NCBI GenBank assembly: GCA_030220185.1 | Contig: JASPKZ010010272.1 | Coordinates: forward strand, 2,644,501-2,708,500 | Source: Diploptera punctata | Lineage: Eukaryota > Arthropoda > Insecta > Blattodea > Blaberidae | Direction: 5' to 3' | DNA: 64,000 bases | Part shown: positions 21,170 to 32,867 of the stretch, one piece after another | How positions within the stretch are numbered: the first letter of the stretch is position 1 | Layout: each line of letters opens with the position of its first letter | Made by a program: the position numbers and the translations under genes | The notes under the pieces: generated by a model | What the model was told of the DNA's origin: nothing | Databases searched by the model: none | Seen by the model: the letters and a program-made list of their open reading frames with translations, nothing else

Positions 21170-22855
21170 CTGATTTTCAAACCATGTTTTAAATGTCCTT
21201 ACTATAGGCCCTTCTTGATTGCCTTTCATGTAAGCAACTCCTATATCGAGTGTTAGATATGAACATAAATTACATATTTCAACTTGTTTCGTGCTAGAAT
21301 TTGGCATACTGGAAACCACTGACCTCTGTGAGAAAAATGTTTGTGTCAAGTTTTCGTACGAGTTGCGATTAAATATTTTCATGGTTTACAATTAATATTA
21401 GCCTTGGTGTCCACAAAGTATGGGATAAACGACAGAAATGTTTTCTAGTGTAATATAAGGCGAGTAGGGAAGTTAGCGTGATGTGAACCCTTCGGTTTGA
21501 GTGGATCCTGTTATTACATTCTTTAATTGGTGCTGCCCTCGAATAGAAAATATTTTAACGTTTTCCCCTAATCAACGTTGACAGGTTCAAAGCCAGTTTC
21601 TTTGTGCGCAAAGAAGGGTTTATTTGTGATATTTTTTAAAATAACCATTTTAAAAGTATTTTTTTAAGTTAAGAATTAATTCTTAATTTCTGCTATTGAG
21701 TATTACAAATGTTGAAAAAACTCCTAAATATATTATATTATGCAGATGCTGTTTTAATATACTAACGGGTTTGGTTTGATATTATGTGACATTGGGGCTG
21801 TATGAAATAATGAAACATAACGAAGGAATTCGGTTAATGTGGACCCGCGACGAGGCGGTTAAAATGGACCTGGGTCCACTTTACACGAATACGTATATTT
21901 TATCATTGAGGATGCTATCTGTAAAAAAACATACACTTGATTAATTTTATTTAATATCCCTCGTAACTTCACTAATCCCAGAGACCATCGCTTTCTGCAG
22001 TTTAATGACGTGTGAATGTTATAATCATTTTTTTCAAAACATTAAATAAATATCAACACTTTTTAATTACGTTCAGTCATAAATATTTTCTGATTAATAT
22101 GTGCCTATCTGTATAAATTAATAGAGTAAATAAACTTAAAAGTAGACTAAAAGCTAAGATGGTCTCTGGGATCCACTTTACCCGAATATGGAGGTTAAAG
22201 TGGACCTTTCTTGTAATGTAAAAAGTTCATAAATTATGAAGATGTATCCATATTTGAATAAAATAACAATGCTATTGCATAATTATAACGCTAATGATAT
22301 AATTATGTAATTAAATAAAATTCATCTCCCCTAATTAAAAAAAAACAACAATTCTAAACAGGGGTCCACATTATCCGAAGTTCCTCTACTTGTTATCCAA
22401 GACCGTCATTGTAGCCGAAAAGGATTTAGCCGGAACCTCGAAAATGAAGACCGTTGAGGGTCTGGCCACCGAAAACAAATCCAGAAACCTAATTAAGTAA
22501 TCAATAGTGTTAAAAGACTGCTTAATTCAGAATTTAATAAAAGTGATCGACAAGGTTGCCGGCCGCCTGACGTACGAAATTTTTTTAAAGAATTTTTTTA
22601 AGAATAATTGTTTTAAGAATAAATTTTATTTACAAATAAATGTTACATAAAGTATTGACACCCGAATGAGCAAATGCTCGTGCTAGGGTGCAGTTCATTT
22701 ACATGAATAATACAAATAGAGTATATACATTTAAAGTTAGGGGCCAGTTTCATTTTTACATAAACTGACACATACAAATAAAAATAATAATAATGTATTG
22801 GGAGTAAAACTTACTGTAACAAAAGAATTAATCCAATGGAGAATTATATATACAT
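21170..22855. other. Unassigned stretch with scattered GTCCACTTTA motifs
   Basis: No coding region. The motif GGTCCACTTTA or its complement occurs at about 21845-21890 (both strands), 22165-22205 and 22370, spread over 600 bp. The pieces could be ends of small elements, but no boundaries are clear. Confidence 0.35.
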
Positions 22856-22859
22856 AAAA

Positions 22860-23040
22860 TAATATCATCATCATCATCGTCGTCCTTTCAAGTATTAGGC
22901 CCAGTGGCCCGTTACGGTCTCCCGCCACTCCGAAAAGGTCGACCCACAGATCTTCTGCCTCGAGGAATGTAGTGAAGAATTTGTTTTGGTATTCTGTGAC
23001 GATCCATGCGCTGAATATGGGCTAGCCAATTAATATAAAC
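22860..23040 (-). mobile_element. LINE 3' end with (GAT)n tail
   Basis: The reverse strand translates to AHIQRMDRHRIPKQILHYIP, RGRRSVGRPF, and ends in a stop and (GATGAT)n. This is the C-terminus of a non-LTR retrotransposon in a family related to the one at 31.6-32.3 kb, which also has a (GAT)n tail. Confidence 0.75.
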
Positions 23041-23340
23041 CACATAATGTGATGGATTAAAACCAATAATACAGAAGAAAGTAATTAGTAATATATTAGG
23101 TTATAATAATATAAGCAAAAATAGATGCTTCTTCATATTTATTATTTTAAAATGTTCAAATGATTATTTTTTTCACTTAATTGATTAATTGATCAATTAA
23201 AAATTATTAATTTAATTGCGTTTTTAGAACTAGTTGCGTTTAGTTTACTTAGCTCTGGATTGGATCTAATTAATTCATTATATAATTTGGGTCCTAGATA
23301 TCTACTATTTTTAGATCCAGCAGTTGTATAACATTTTGGA

Positions 23341-23538
23341 AATGAAACGAAATGGATTGGATGAGTATGAATAAATGGTGGAATGAAATGTATGGCGGGG
23401 GAAAACGGGAGAAAGCGGAGAAAAACCTGCCCAAACTCCGTTTCGTCCACCGGGAAACCCGCGTGGAGTGACCGAGACTCGATTTCGAGACTCCAGCAGT
23501 GAGAGATGAGCGTCTAACTTGCTTGTGCCACGCCGTTA
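23341..23538 (-). mobile_element. SINE C
   Basis: The block ATGAAACGAAATGGAT through AGTGACCGAGACTCGATTTCGA to GCTTGTGCCACGCCG recurs at 39.8 kb with over 80 % identity by eye. Read on the reverse strand it begins with a tRNA-like head (GTGGCACAAGC, then ATCGAGTCTCGGTCACT as B-box region). Confidence 0.7.
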
Positions 23539-23539
23539 T

Positions 23540-23950
23540 TTTAGGAATAAGTAATCAAAATATCGAGTATGTCAAGACGTGCAATGAATTATGGGGTTGA
23601 AGTAGATATTATTCCCTTAATGCGACAGTTACATTATAATATATCATTTCTCAGCGGTATTACAAAAACTTTCGAGACGAATCTAAAAACAGAGAATTAA
23701 ATGAGGATCAAAGCTCAGTGTCATAAATAAGGATAATCTACTCGCAAATGGAATGAAATGTTTAAAAGCGTTATATTCTGGAGATTGTTTGGTAGTAAAA
23801 ACAGTAGAGAGTTACGATGTAAAATGGTTTTATGATTTCAAAGAGCTAATTATATGGAAATTTCAAATTCTTAAAAAGTGTCTACTATACTTCGAAAAAT
23901 GCAAATATATTTCCTATTACATCGATAGTCATAAAAATAAATAATATTTA
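23540..23950. other. Unassigned stretch
   Basis: No recognised feature. The frame 23753-23944 is AT-biased and matches nothing I know. Confidence 0.4.
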
Positions 23951-23999
23951 ATTAAATAGAAATAAAATTTACAGTTTTGTGATGTACATATTTTTAAAA

Positions 24000-24390
24000 T
24001 ATAAATTAGTTACAGCTGTTTCGGTACATTGTACCTTCCTCAGACATGATAACAAATTGATGAATTTTGTTATTATAGTACATAACAACTGTAAATATGC
24101 AACAACTTTTTTTTACAATCTCTATTATAAATTTAAAAGAGGTGATTCATTCAAATCTAGTTGGGAATTTAACAGCTTATTACCACTTTTCAATTTATTT
24201 ATCTCTACAGCTTCCAAAAGATCCAACTCCTTTTCTTTGCTACGAACATGTATAATTTTAAAATTTGGATCAAAACAGTGATCATATTGTAATAGGTGGT
24301 TAACATATTTTGAATTATCTAAATTTCTGTCATATAAATAATAGTTTAAAAAATCTAAAACAACACGCTTTATTAGAAAACCGAACTAAA
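24000..24390 (-). mobile_element. Penelope-like element 3' end with endonuclease fragment
   Basis: The reverse strand from about 24390 encodes RVVLDFLNYYLYDRNLDNSK, YVNHLLQYDHCFDPNFKIIH and ELDLLEAVEINKL, ending LNSQLDLNESPLLNL. This pattern (NHL...HxF...I.H, LLExxEI, LNxQLDxNxxPLLN) matches the C-terminus of GIY-YIG endonucleases of Penelope-like elements. About 120 bp after the ORF lies a hammerhead-like core. The 5' side runs into a long inverted repeat. Confidence 0.65.
24011..24043 (-). ncRNA. Hammerhead-ribozyme-like core (best candidate)
   Basis: The reverse strand reads CTGAGGA, A, GGTAC-AAT-GTACC, GAAAC, AGCTGTA. This has the CUGANGA box, a perfect five-pair stem II, the GAAA box and a short self-paired stem III (ACA/TGT) ending in UA, which is an allowed cleavage site. 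One unpaired base follows the CUGANGA box, and stem I is only two pairs long as I read it. Hammerhead motifs are established in Penelope-like elements. Confidence 0.5.
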
Positions 24391-24815
24391 AAATGAAAAA
24401 TAATTTTAATTTCCAATACGTTTGGGATAAAATTGAAGTGGTCAACAAAAAAATCATCTCCAACACATCTAGAATAAAACTAGAGTTATCTACAAAAAAA
24501 AATAATTTTACCATCAAAAGCGTGGGGAGCTTTTTATGTTTTTTTACGTTTTCTTCTTAGAGACTTTACTTTTACCAATATCTGTTTATTATCAATTATT
24601 TAATTTATATGGAGCACCACACGCTTCTGATGGTAATTTTTTCTTGTATATAACTCTAGTTTTATTCTAGATGTGTTGGAAATGATTTTTTGTTGACCAC
24701 TTTAATTTTATCCCAAGCGTGTTGGAAATTAAAATTATTTTTACACGCTTTATATTATTCATTGTTTAGTTCGGTTTTCTAATAAATCGTGTTGTTTTAG
24801 TTTTTTTAACTAATA
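24340..24815. repeat. Long inverted repeat, about 195-bp arms
   Basis: Arms 24340-24531 and 24612-24815 match inverted, for example AAAACAACACGCTTTATTAG against CTAATAAATCGTGTTGTTTT, with an 80-bp loop. The left arm overlaps the upstream end of the Penelope-like coding fragment, so the palindrome may derive from that element. Confidence 0.8.
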
Positions 24816-24916
24816 TTTATTTTTTATTTTTTAGTTTGGTTTTCTAAAATTGTAAATAAATTTAAATTCGATACTATTGTAGTATGAGCTAAAATTAATA
24901 CTCTTCTAAAAAATCC

Positions 24917-25008
24917 TCCGGGCCAGATTTGAACCAGCGACTTATGGATTACTGAAATTATATACCACTACAGTCCACCACTCTACCAACTGAGCTACCA
25001 CAACGATA
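24917..25008 (-). pseudogene. tRNA-Tyr(GUA)-like gene with intron
   Basis: The reverse strand reads TAGCTCAGTTGGTAGAG (A box), TGGACTGTAG with the GTA anticodon, a 16-18-bp insert ending in CAG, ATCCATAAGTCGC, then GCTGGTTCAAATCTGGC (B box and T stem) and TTTTTT after the end. Animal tRNA-Tyr genes carry a short intron at this place. Only about five of seven acceptor pairs form, counting wobbles, so it may be a decayed copy. It could also be a tRNA-Tyr-headed repeat. Confidence 0.6.
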
Positions 25009-25029
25009 GACTAAGAAGTCGATACATCC

Positions 25030-25360
25030 ACAACCTATTATACCGGTCCTTATTTTTTTGATGTCCTGATGATCCTGGCCAGGATCTTAGAAAAAAATAT
25101 TAAATTATTGTATTTTCATTGGTGCTTTACAAGTATACAAAGTTTCAAGTCTATCCAATGTTTTTAAGTGGGTGAAAATTGTGTTGAAAGATTCCGTTAC
25201 ATAGATACAGGTCAAGCTAATATAAAGCGTGTAAAAACTAAATCATACATTGAAATTATATCACATAAACAATGGGCCATAGTCATGAATATAAATCATT
25301 ATCATAGTGGCCTATCATAAAGTAACGCATAATACCAATAAAACAAAAATTAACTCTTTA
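25030..25360. other. Unassigned stretch
   Basis: No feature recognised apart from an AAAGCGTGTAAAAACTAAAT segment resembling part of the adjacent inverted repeat. Confidence 0.4.
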
Positions 25361-25363
25361 TTT

Positions 25364-26109
25364 GTCTGTGTTCCAAAATGATGGACGGGGTTTCAAAGTT
25401 GTTTAACTTTCCTTACATGATATATATTTATAAAAAAACTTATATGGGATTAAAGTGAAACTCTTCGAGTTTTCATAACATACTTTATAAGTGTTCGATG
25501 TGATCACATTTCGTTATACGGCACACATCTAGCCGATAGCCGAATTTCTCCCAACCCTTAGTCAGCATATTTGGAGTAATGGATTCAACAGCAACAACAA
25601 TCCTTCTTCTCAAGTCTGGTAGGTCACGGAAAGTGGTGGTAGGTACATATGGTTCTTCACATACCCCCACAGGAATAAATCACAAAGTGTGAGATCGGGA
25701 GACCATGGAGGCCATCGGGAATAAACAATGTCTTGCTCTGACAGTCTCGATTCTTTCATTTGGTGTTCGTGAACATCCTGGACTCTTCCATTTACAGATA
25801 TATCCAGTTGTTTCTATCTATCTATACCAACGACGGATACTCTTATATGTTCCAAAATGCCGTCGGAAAGCACGCTGCACTGCAATGGAACCAGACCTAG
25901 CAAATTGCAACACACAGAATGGCTTCTGTACAGGAGTCGACATTTTCACAAATTTACCGCTGTGACGTAGTAATGACAAGAAACACATTACTGTATACAG
26001 GATATGAAAATTTCACAGATTTTCTTTCATTACAGCAAATAATCACGCATCCAATTTATAAAGCTATACCAACTATTTAAAACCCCGTCCATCATTTTGG
26101 AACACGGTG
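25364..26109 (-). mobile_element. Mariner-like element, internally deleted
   Basis: The ends GTGTTCCAAAATGATGGACG (left, from about 25368) and its inverted copy at 26081-26107 are terminal repeats of at least 25 bp, with TA at the right junction. The reverse strand keeps the first part of a transposase (STPVQKPFCVLQFARSG) and the last part (DLPDLRRRIVVAVESI). The middle, including the catalytic residues, is gone. At about 745 bp it is a typical deletion derivative. Confidence 0.75.
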
Positions 26110-26810
26110 TATTTTGAGAGAAATATTTTATTTAAAGGTTTAGATATTCTATAGAATCCGATATCATAGACAATACTTATAAATTGAAACTTTATATTTT
26201 CTTTTACAGAAAGATAATTATTGCCTTTAGTTCGTGTAAAATTTAATTTGTTTCATCTTATTTGTTTGGTTGCTAGGGGAACAGTTCAATTCTTTCCTTA
26301 TTTTATTAGAATTCTCCACAATCTACACAACAAATTAATTTATTGAGGTATTAATCATGCTCCCCCTAACAGTGGCTAAGTCGAAGTGTGAATTCCTTTT
26401 CAAACAGTTTCAACTGAGAGAGATATTTTAACAAAAAAACAAATACATATCTGCATTCTTTCCTGATCCTCATTTTCAACGCTTCAATATTAACAGGCAT
26501 CCTAACAAAGACTTTGTTCTTCCCATAGCAACCAAAATAATGAAATTAAACAAGTGGAATTTTCCATTAAACTAAAGACAACTTTTCAGAAAGTGAAGGA
26601 GAAAAATTAAGTTATCATTTAAAAATGTTGTCGATGATGTCCATATCCTGTAGAATAATGGCTGAATTTTTTTTGTTTGTTTGTTTGTTTGTTTGTTTGT
26701 TTGCTTCTTGTAAAATATCTCTCTCAAAATATTAATCCTGAGTATACGAACATTTTATACATAAATATTTTATTTTATTTTTTTATTATTAGTTACTAAA
26801 TACGTATATG
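26110..26810. other. Unassigned AT-rich stretch
   Basis: Holds a (GTTT)n microsatellite at 26676-26703. Nothing else recognised. Confidence 0.5.
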
Positions 26811-26811
26811 G

Positions 26812-27594
<783 letters not shown>

Positions 27595-27897
27595 AAAAGG
27601 TAAAGTGATCTCACTGCAGGCCTTAGGAGGCCCTTTGGGTAGTAGAAGGTTAATGCTCCTACCTTGAGACATTTGACACTAGATTTTAGCCAGGTTATCA
27701 GCCCTGCGTGACGGCCGCCTTTCCCTCATAACAAACGCCTGGTACTCGTTTCCGTTAGAGGCTGAGTCGATCTCAGGGTCACGGTGTCACTAAAAAGTTA
27801 GGACAGATTTAAAATCCTGGCCCCCACAGGGATCTCAACCCTTGACCTTCCGATTTGCAGGCGTATTACCCTAACCAACTACGCTACGGCGTGCCTC
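27595..27897 (-). mobile_element. SINE B
   Basis: Read on the reverse strand it starts GGAGGCACGCCGTAGCGTAG with a tRNA-like head, a B-box region around GGTTGAGATCCC, and ends in AGATCACTTTACC. The same element is seen at 33.1 (+), 36.0 (-) and 60.7 kb (+). It inserted directly after the (GTTA)n tail. Confidence 0.85.
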
Positions 27898-28096
27898 CAG
27901 TTACTTATGAAAATCTCTGTATGAGTTACGTCAGTTGTAATGGAACATAATACAAGCAAAAAAATAATTATAATAATTTGCAGGTTGCAAAATATATATA
28001 CTCTGAAAACTATCAACTATTGCAAATTTAACGCTACCGATTCCATAACGTCCTTTAATATTTTTAAATAAAATATCCTCCTCTTTCAAGAAAACT

Positions 28097-28257
28097 TATC
28101 GCTCATTTGCTGCAATAACGTCTCATAACTAAAAAAAAATCACGATATTTTAGTTAATATCACAGGGAGTTGGAATGATAGTATTTAAAGCTTCAAATGC
28201 TTGTCCTGAAAAATCGTGATTTTCGAGTTATGACGTTGTTGCAGCAAATGAGCGATA
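28097..28257. mobile_element. MITE of 157 bp
   Basis: Starts TATCGCTCATTTGCTGCAAT and ends with the inverted TTGCAGCAAATGAGCGATA. The inverted match, with gaps, extends about 50 bp to AAATCACGAT. The TA at each end would be the target duplication, as for Tc1/mariner-related MITEs. It is non-coding. Confidence 0.8.
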
Positions 28258-28259
28258 TG

Positions 28260-29915
28260 GTTCAAAAATAATATTGAATCGACACACTTAATAGTGAATG
28301 GAGATAATTAAATATATATTAACGGATTAATATTTATTTACAACTAATGGCTGGTATATCAATAATTTACCAAATATCCTTTATCACAATGAGAATTTAT
28401 TGGCATTTGTAACATTATCTAATTACAGAATTTGAGCACATTTATTGCACCACATTGACAGGAATTATATATACAGTGTTTCATGCAAACATTCGAACTA
28501 TGGTTCGAACAGCTTATCGTGCTGATGCAATTCGTAAGAGCTTAAAGTTTTAGGTTCGGATTTTAAATTCGATTTTTTTTATTCTTAAATGCGATCTTAA
28601 ATTTATAAAATATATTAAATATTCAACTTTTCAAGAAGGAATGCAATATACGTCATTTTTCAGTGATTTGCTTTTTTTTATTAAGTGAAACAACAGGACT
28701 AAAATTGCGTAATGGAAATATAGTGTTTTGCGCGATAGTGCGTTTTGTCGTACTTACCAGCAATGGCGACCATTATTGAAAATTCAACTTCCTACATTTC
28801 GGGATTGCCAACCTAAATAACTATACTGTAATATTACATTTACACCCACGTGCGGGAAGTAAAACCACTGCCCTATATGCATACGTACAATGTATATACA
28901 GAAAATATCCAAAAGGTAGTGTTAATATACATTATATGAAACAAATCACTGCATTTTAAATGAACTGAACTTTATTTGAAACAATATAAAACAATAAATG
29001 CGTACTTGCAGCCATGTTATCAATAATCGTTCTCAAGGCCTCCTGTTGTTTCAACTAATAAACATTGCCCACACTTTAACATTAGTCAACTGTTTATAAC
29101 GACCACAAATATTTCCAACAAAGATGTTATTATTTTACTATTATTTATTATTTTGAAAACAACATCGCGCAAAAAAATAATGTACAACGCACGTTTGTGA
29201 AGTGTTTTACAGAATCTCGGAAATTAAAAACCTCGCTATCGCTCGGTTTTTAACATTTTTCCTCGATTCTGTAAAAACCACTTCCCAACCTCGCATCGTA
29301 ATATACTGTTTCCTACCTTCTTTAAAGCTGGGAGGTAACTCTAAAATGACAAAAATTCTTGTAAAATTGTAAATTTCATTCCACGATTCATCAACGAGAA
29401 ACCGACTTGTTTTGGGACAATAAAACAATTTCCTATGTGAGCAAAACAATGGAAATTTTAGTTAATATCAGAAACCAGTTCAATTAATATGCATCGACAC
29501 GTTTTCTAACACAGAGTAGACCCTGTAAATCCTTTTCTTTCTTTAATATTTTCACAGATTGGATTGTTTAAATCTCCCATCATTGCTGTGCTTATCTCTG
29601 AATGAAAGGAATTAACTGTTAATCATCTTAATGCGTTTTTGTTAAAAGCTGTACAGGCTCCACAGCAGGCCTACAAACGTCATATAAATCTAAGCGATAC
29701 GAACTTTACATCAGAACTGTGTTTAGCGTAAAACCATACGTGTGTCATAGCATATATAAACTGTATCACATTACTTGTGCTATTCAAAGCAACACTGGCA
29801 TAACTATTATAGACAGTTTTATTTGTTTGTAGAAAAAGGTACTAAATCTTGTTTTAGATTCATTTTGCTCTTCCTGCTAGTGATTATTCAGCTCTTACTG
29901 GCTATGTCGTAACGT
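28260..29915. other. Unassigned stretch
   Basis: No coding region found on either strand. The segment 29160-29440 is a locally less AT-rich block around TCGCTATCGCTCGGTTTTTA, with a short inverted match (GAATCTCGGAAA / CCTCGATTC) flanking it. The 80-codon reverse frame there is unremarkable. Confidence 0.4.
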
Positions 29916-30085
29916 TTCTTCTTCTTCTTCTTCTCCTCCTCTTGACTCTACTGTCCTCTAAGAACCTTGGCCTTCTTTATAACATCTACCCATTCTTCTC
30001 TATTCCCAGCTTTCTGTCTCCATCTTTTAACCTATAGTTGTCTAAGTCTTCCTCATCCTTATCCAACCATCTGGTTATTTGCAAG
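29915..30085 (-). mobile_element. LINE 3' end with (GAA)n tail
   Basis: The reverse strand translates to RWLDKDEEDLDNYRLKDGD, RKLGIEKNG, then a frameshift, and ends near a stop followed by (GAAGAA)n. RWLD-x(n)-EDL is typical of the C-terminus of insect non-LTR elements. Confidence 0.65.
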
Positions 30086-30715
30086 TTAGTAAACGAAATA
30101 GAAAGGAGAATTACACAAACATGGAAAAAATGCTGTGCTCTAAAGTTTATATTACTAGAAAAAGCCATCAGTCTAAAAATTAAAAAGCAGTCATAGACAT
30201 GTGTATATTACCTGTATTGACTTACGGTTCGCAGACATGGTCATTAACAAAGAAAGGAACATCCATGTTAGAGACTTGCCACAAAAAAATGGAGCAGAAG
30301 CTAATAAACATCACAAAAAGGGACCGCTTCAGGAACGAGGACATCCGCAAGATAACGGGACTGAAAGACATAGCAACAACAGCAATGGGGTTGAAATGGA
30401 AATGGGGGGGGGATCATGTGCTCCGAATGGAACCAAAAAAGTGTACTTATGCAGTGACTATGTGGGAACCCAGACTAGAGAAAAGGAAAGTTGGAAGACA
30501 AAAAAAGCGTTGGAGTGAAGTGTTTAAGCGTCATCTAGGAACATTGTGGACTAGAATAGCGCAAGACAGACAAAAATGGAAGCAATCCATAAAAAAGTTG
30601 AAGTGATAGTACCAAGGAATTGGCTAACCCGGAGATGTAACGTAAGCCATCCTGCTGTCGCAGGAGGCCCTTGCCCGAAATGGGATGATTATGGGCTAAT
30701 TCTTAATTCTTAACA
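30085..30715 (+). mobile_element. LINE 3' half
   Basis: Bases 30199-30606 encode LPVLTYGSQTWSLTKK, KRDRFRNEDIRKITGLKDI, WKWGGDHVLRME, GRQKKRWSEVF and DRQKWKQSIKKL before a stop. These are the thumb (LxPVLxYGSxTW) and C-terminal regions of a non-LTR retrotransposon. Upstream LVNEIERRITQTWKK belongs to the same frame with a break near 30190. A 3' UTR with CCATCCTGCTGTCGCAGGAG follows. Confidence 0.85.
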
Positions 30716-30789
30716 TTTGCAAGTAGGTATGGATTAATAATAATTAATAAACTTGTTAATAATTCATATAAGTATAAGAATATCACTAT

Positions 30790-31095
30790 CGTTTCTGTCT
30801 TCTAACTTTTCTTCTTCCTTCTGGTTTCTCTTCTAAAATCCTTCCTGCTCCATCCGTAACACATGTCATACCCATTGCAATCTCTTTCTTCTAATATCTC
30901 CTATCAGATCTAAATCCCTATCTAATTCTTTAAATTCTTGGTTCGTTGTAATCATCCATGTATCTTGTTCCTGTACTGCTCCATATATCTTTCTTAGTAT
31001 TTTTCTTTCCCATGCACTGAATAAGAACTTATCTTTGTCTTATCTTAACGTCCATATTTCGCTTCCAAACATAGGTGTTGGTGTCAGTATTGTTT
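30790..31095 (-). mobile_element. LINE 3' end, antisense
   Basis: The reverse strand reads PTPMFGSEIWTLR, FSAWEKKILRKIYGAVQEQD, DLIGDIRRKRLQWV-HVLRME and KRNQKEE, the same thumb-to-C-terminus order as other LINE fragments here but a different family. Stops are present. It lies tail-to-tail with the 30.1 kb copy. Confidence 0.7.
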
Positions 31096-31298
31096 TATAT
31101 GTTTTAATTTGTTCTATCCAACTTATTGTCATTGACTTATAAAATTTAACGTAACGTTTAACGATTTAAAATATGATATTTAGAAATAAACATGTCTCCT
31201 AAAACCCTTATTTTTATTTTCTTTCAAATTTACTATTTAGGCTGGGTTTCAACCCGCGAAATACAATAGCAAGAGCGTTATTAATCTACTATTATTAC

Positions 31299-31302
<4 letters not shown>

Positions 31303-31333
<31 letters not shown>
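31303..31333. repeat. (ATA)n microsatellite
   Basis: Ten tandem ATA units between LINE fragments. Confidence 0.9.
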
Positions 31334-31339
31334 TCGTGG

Positions 31340-32420
31340 AGTTTGCGTATTTGAGAATAAAGTTCTTAGGACAATTTTTGGACCATAGAGAGATGAATAG
31401 ATAGGTGAATGGAGAAGATTACTTAACAGTGAACTACATGGTCTTTATAGTTGTAATGATAACAGTTAAGTCTCATAGACTGCGGTGGGTAGGACATGTA
31501 GCACGGATGGGGAATGAAAGACGTGCATGGAAGCTTCTTGTAGGAAACCCAGAGGTAAAACGCCCAGTTGGTAGACCAAGAATGAGGTGGGAGAATAACA
31601 GGAGCTATCACCTTGACGTGGTGGGGGGGCTTAGTACCCGATGAACCAGACGACTCTACTGGGGAAGATTGACTTAGGTTAATCTTGCTGGTGGGTAAGA
31701 GGCGAGGGGAACTAAGTATAGCTCACAACGAAGGAATGGCGTCTGTATCCATATTGGGCGGCCACATCTTTGTCAAGTCTTCAACGGTCAACAGGGCGAC
31801 AAGGAATAGCACAGCTAAACTTGTAGGACTTGAAGAGCGGAAGAAGCAGCCCTCTCTTGGGGGGTGGATACCCAGAGGAGCATGTTTGGAGGCTCAGAGG
31901 AAGCAGCCCTTCCACCATCCTTGTCCTGCGAAGCGCTCGTAACGCTTCCAGGAGGCATTTATCTTACTGAGAAGCTTCATGGAAATCAGCCGGATATGCG
32001 GTTCCTAAGACAAGTAAAAGGATGTACAAGACTTGATAGAATAAGAAATGAGGATATAAGAGAAGAATTGAAAGTACAGCCTTTATTGGATAAAGTCACG
32101 AATTACAGACAGAAATGGATTGATCACATGGATGGAATGAGTAAGGAGAGATATCCATTGTTAGCCAGGAACTATCAAGCAAGAGGAAGGCGTGATGTTG
32201 GAAGACCTAGAAGACGTTGGGCTGATGCAATATGAAGTCGGAACGGGCAATTGCCTAATCCCTGGAGTGATGATGATGATGATGATTTGAGGGAAGTAGA
32301 TTATACAGGGGATGATTGGAAAACATTAGCTTAGGATAGGGATGTATGGAGAGCTTATGTCCGCGCGGCCATGAACCTCCGGGTTCGATAGTGCCAGTGA
32401 GTGAGTTAGTTAGTTAGTTA
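31340..32420 (+). mobile_element. LINE, (GTTA) family, split by another insertion
   Basis: Left part 31340-31600 encodes LRWVGHVARMGNERRAWKLL and PVGRPRMRWENN. Right part 32284-32420 resumes with LREVDYTGDDWKTLA-like residues, the stop, the GTTCGATAGTGCCAGTGAGT end and a GTTA tail. Bases 31601-32283 are a second LINE inserted between the two halves of one codon run. Confidence 0.85.
31601..32283 (+). mobile_element. Internally deleted LINE with (GAT)n tail, nested
   Basis: It begins GGAGCTATCACCTTGACGTG, which looks like a LINE 5' leader, and runs about 380 bp without reverse transcriptase. It then continues into a C-terminal fragment CTRLDRIRNEDIREELKVQP, HMDGMSKERYP, GRRDVGRPRRRWADAI, a stop and (GAT)n. 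A 5' leader joined to a 3' end is the layout of a non-autonomous LINE derivative. Confidence 0.7.
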
Positions 32421-32424
32421 CAAT

Positions 32425-32865
32425 TACATTTCTTTATCTTAAAATATTAAATTTGACGTCCTCTACAATATGTGTATTGATTTGATCTAAAGAGATTAGA
32501 TCTCGAAGCGAATTCCTGTTGATTTAGGCGCTTTATGCACTGAATCCCGCAGTTGAACTTAATATGTTAGTACCGTAATTATTTTATCCACACGAAAAAA
32601 GTCACGTTAATTTGCAGACAATATATTTAGATGCTTTCCATAGTCACAGTGAGCTATTAAAATCAATAAAATTAATTAACTGTCAACATCTGATACGGGA
32701 AGCACATGTAAATTGCAATTAGTCAAAACGTGTCGAGAAACCGGCTCACAGTAAAATCGAAGAGATAGTAACATTCACTCAAGTGGCGTTTCGATTACGC
32801 ATAGTGTGTTACGTGAGGAAGGAGAGAGGAAGGGAGATTGTACACTCCATGTCAAACTATAGCAT
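32425..32865. other. Unassigned stretch
   Basis: No gene, RNA or repeat recognised. Confidence 0.4.
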
Positions 32866-32867
32866 TT

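Noticed and set aside
31685..31942. 85-codon + strand frame as a gene
   Set aside because: It lies in the leader of a nested LINE derivative and has no recognisable domain.
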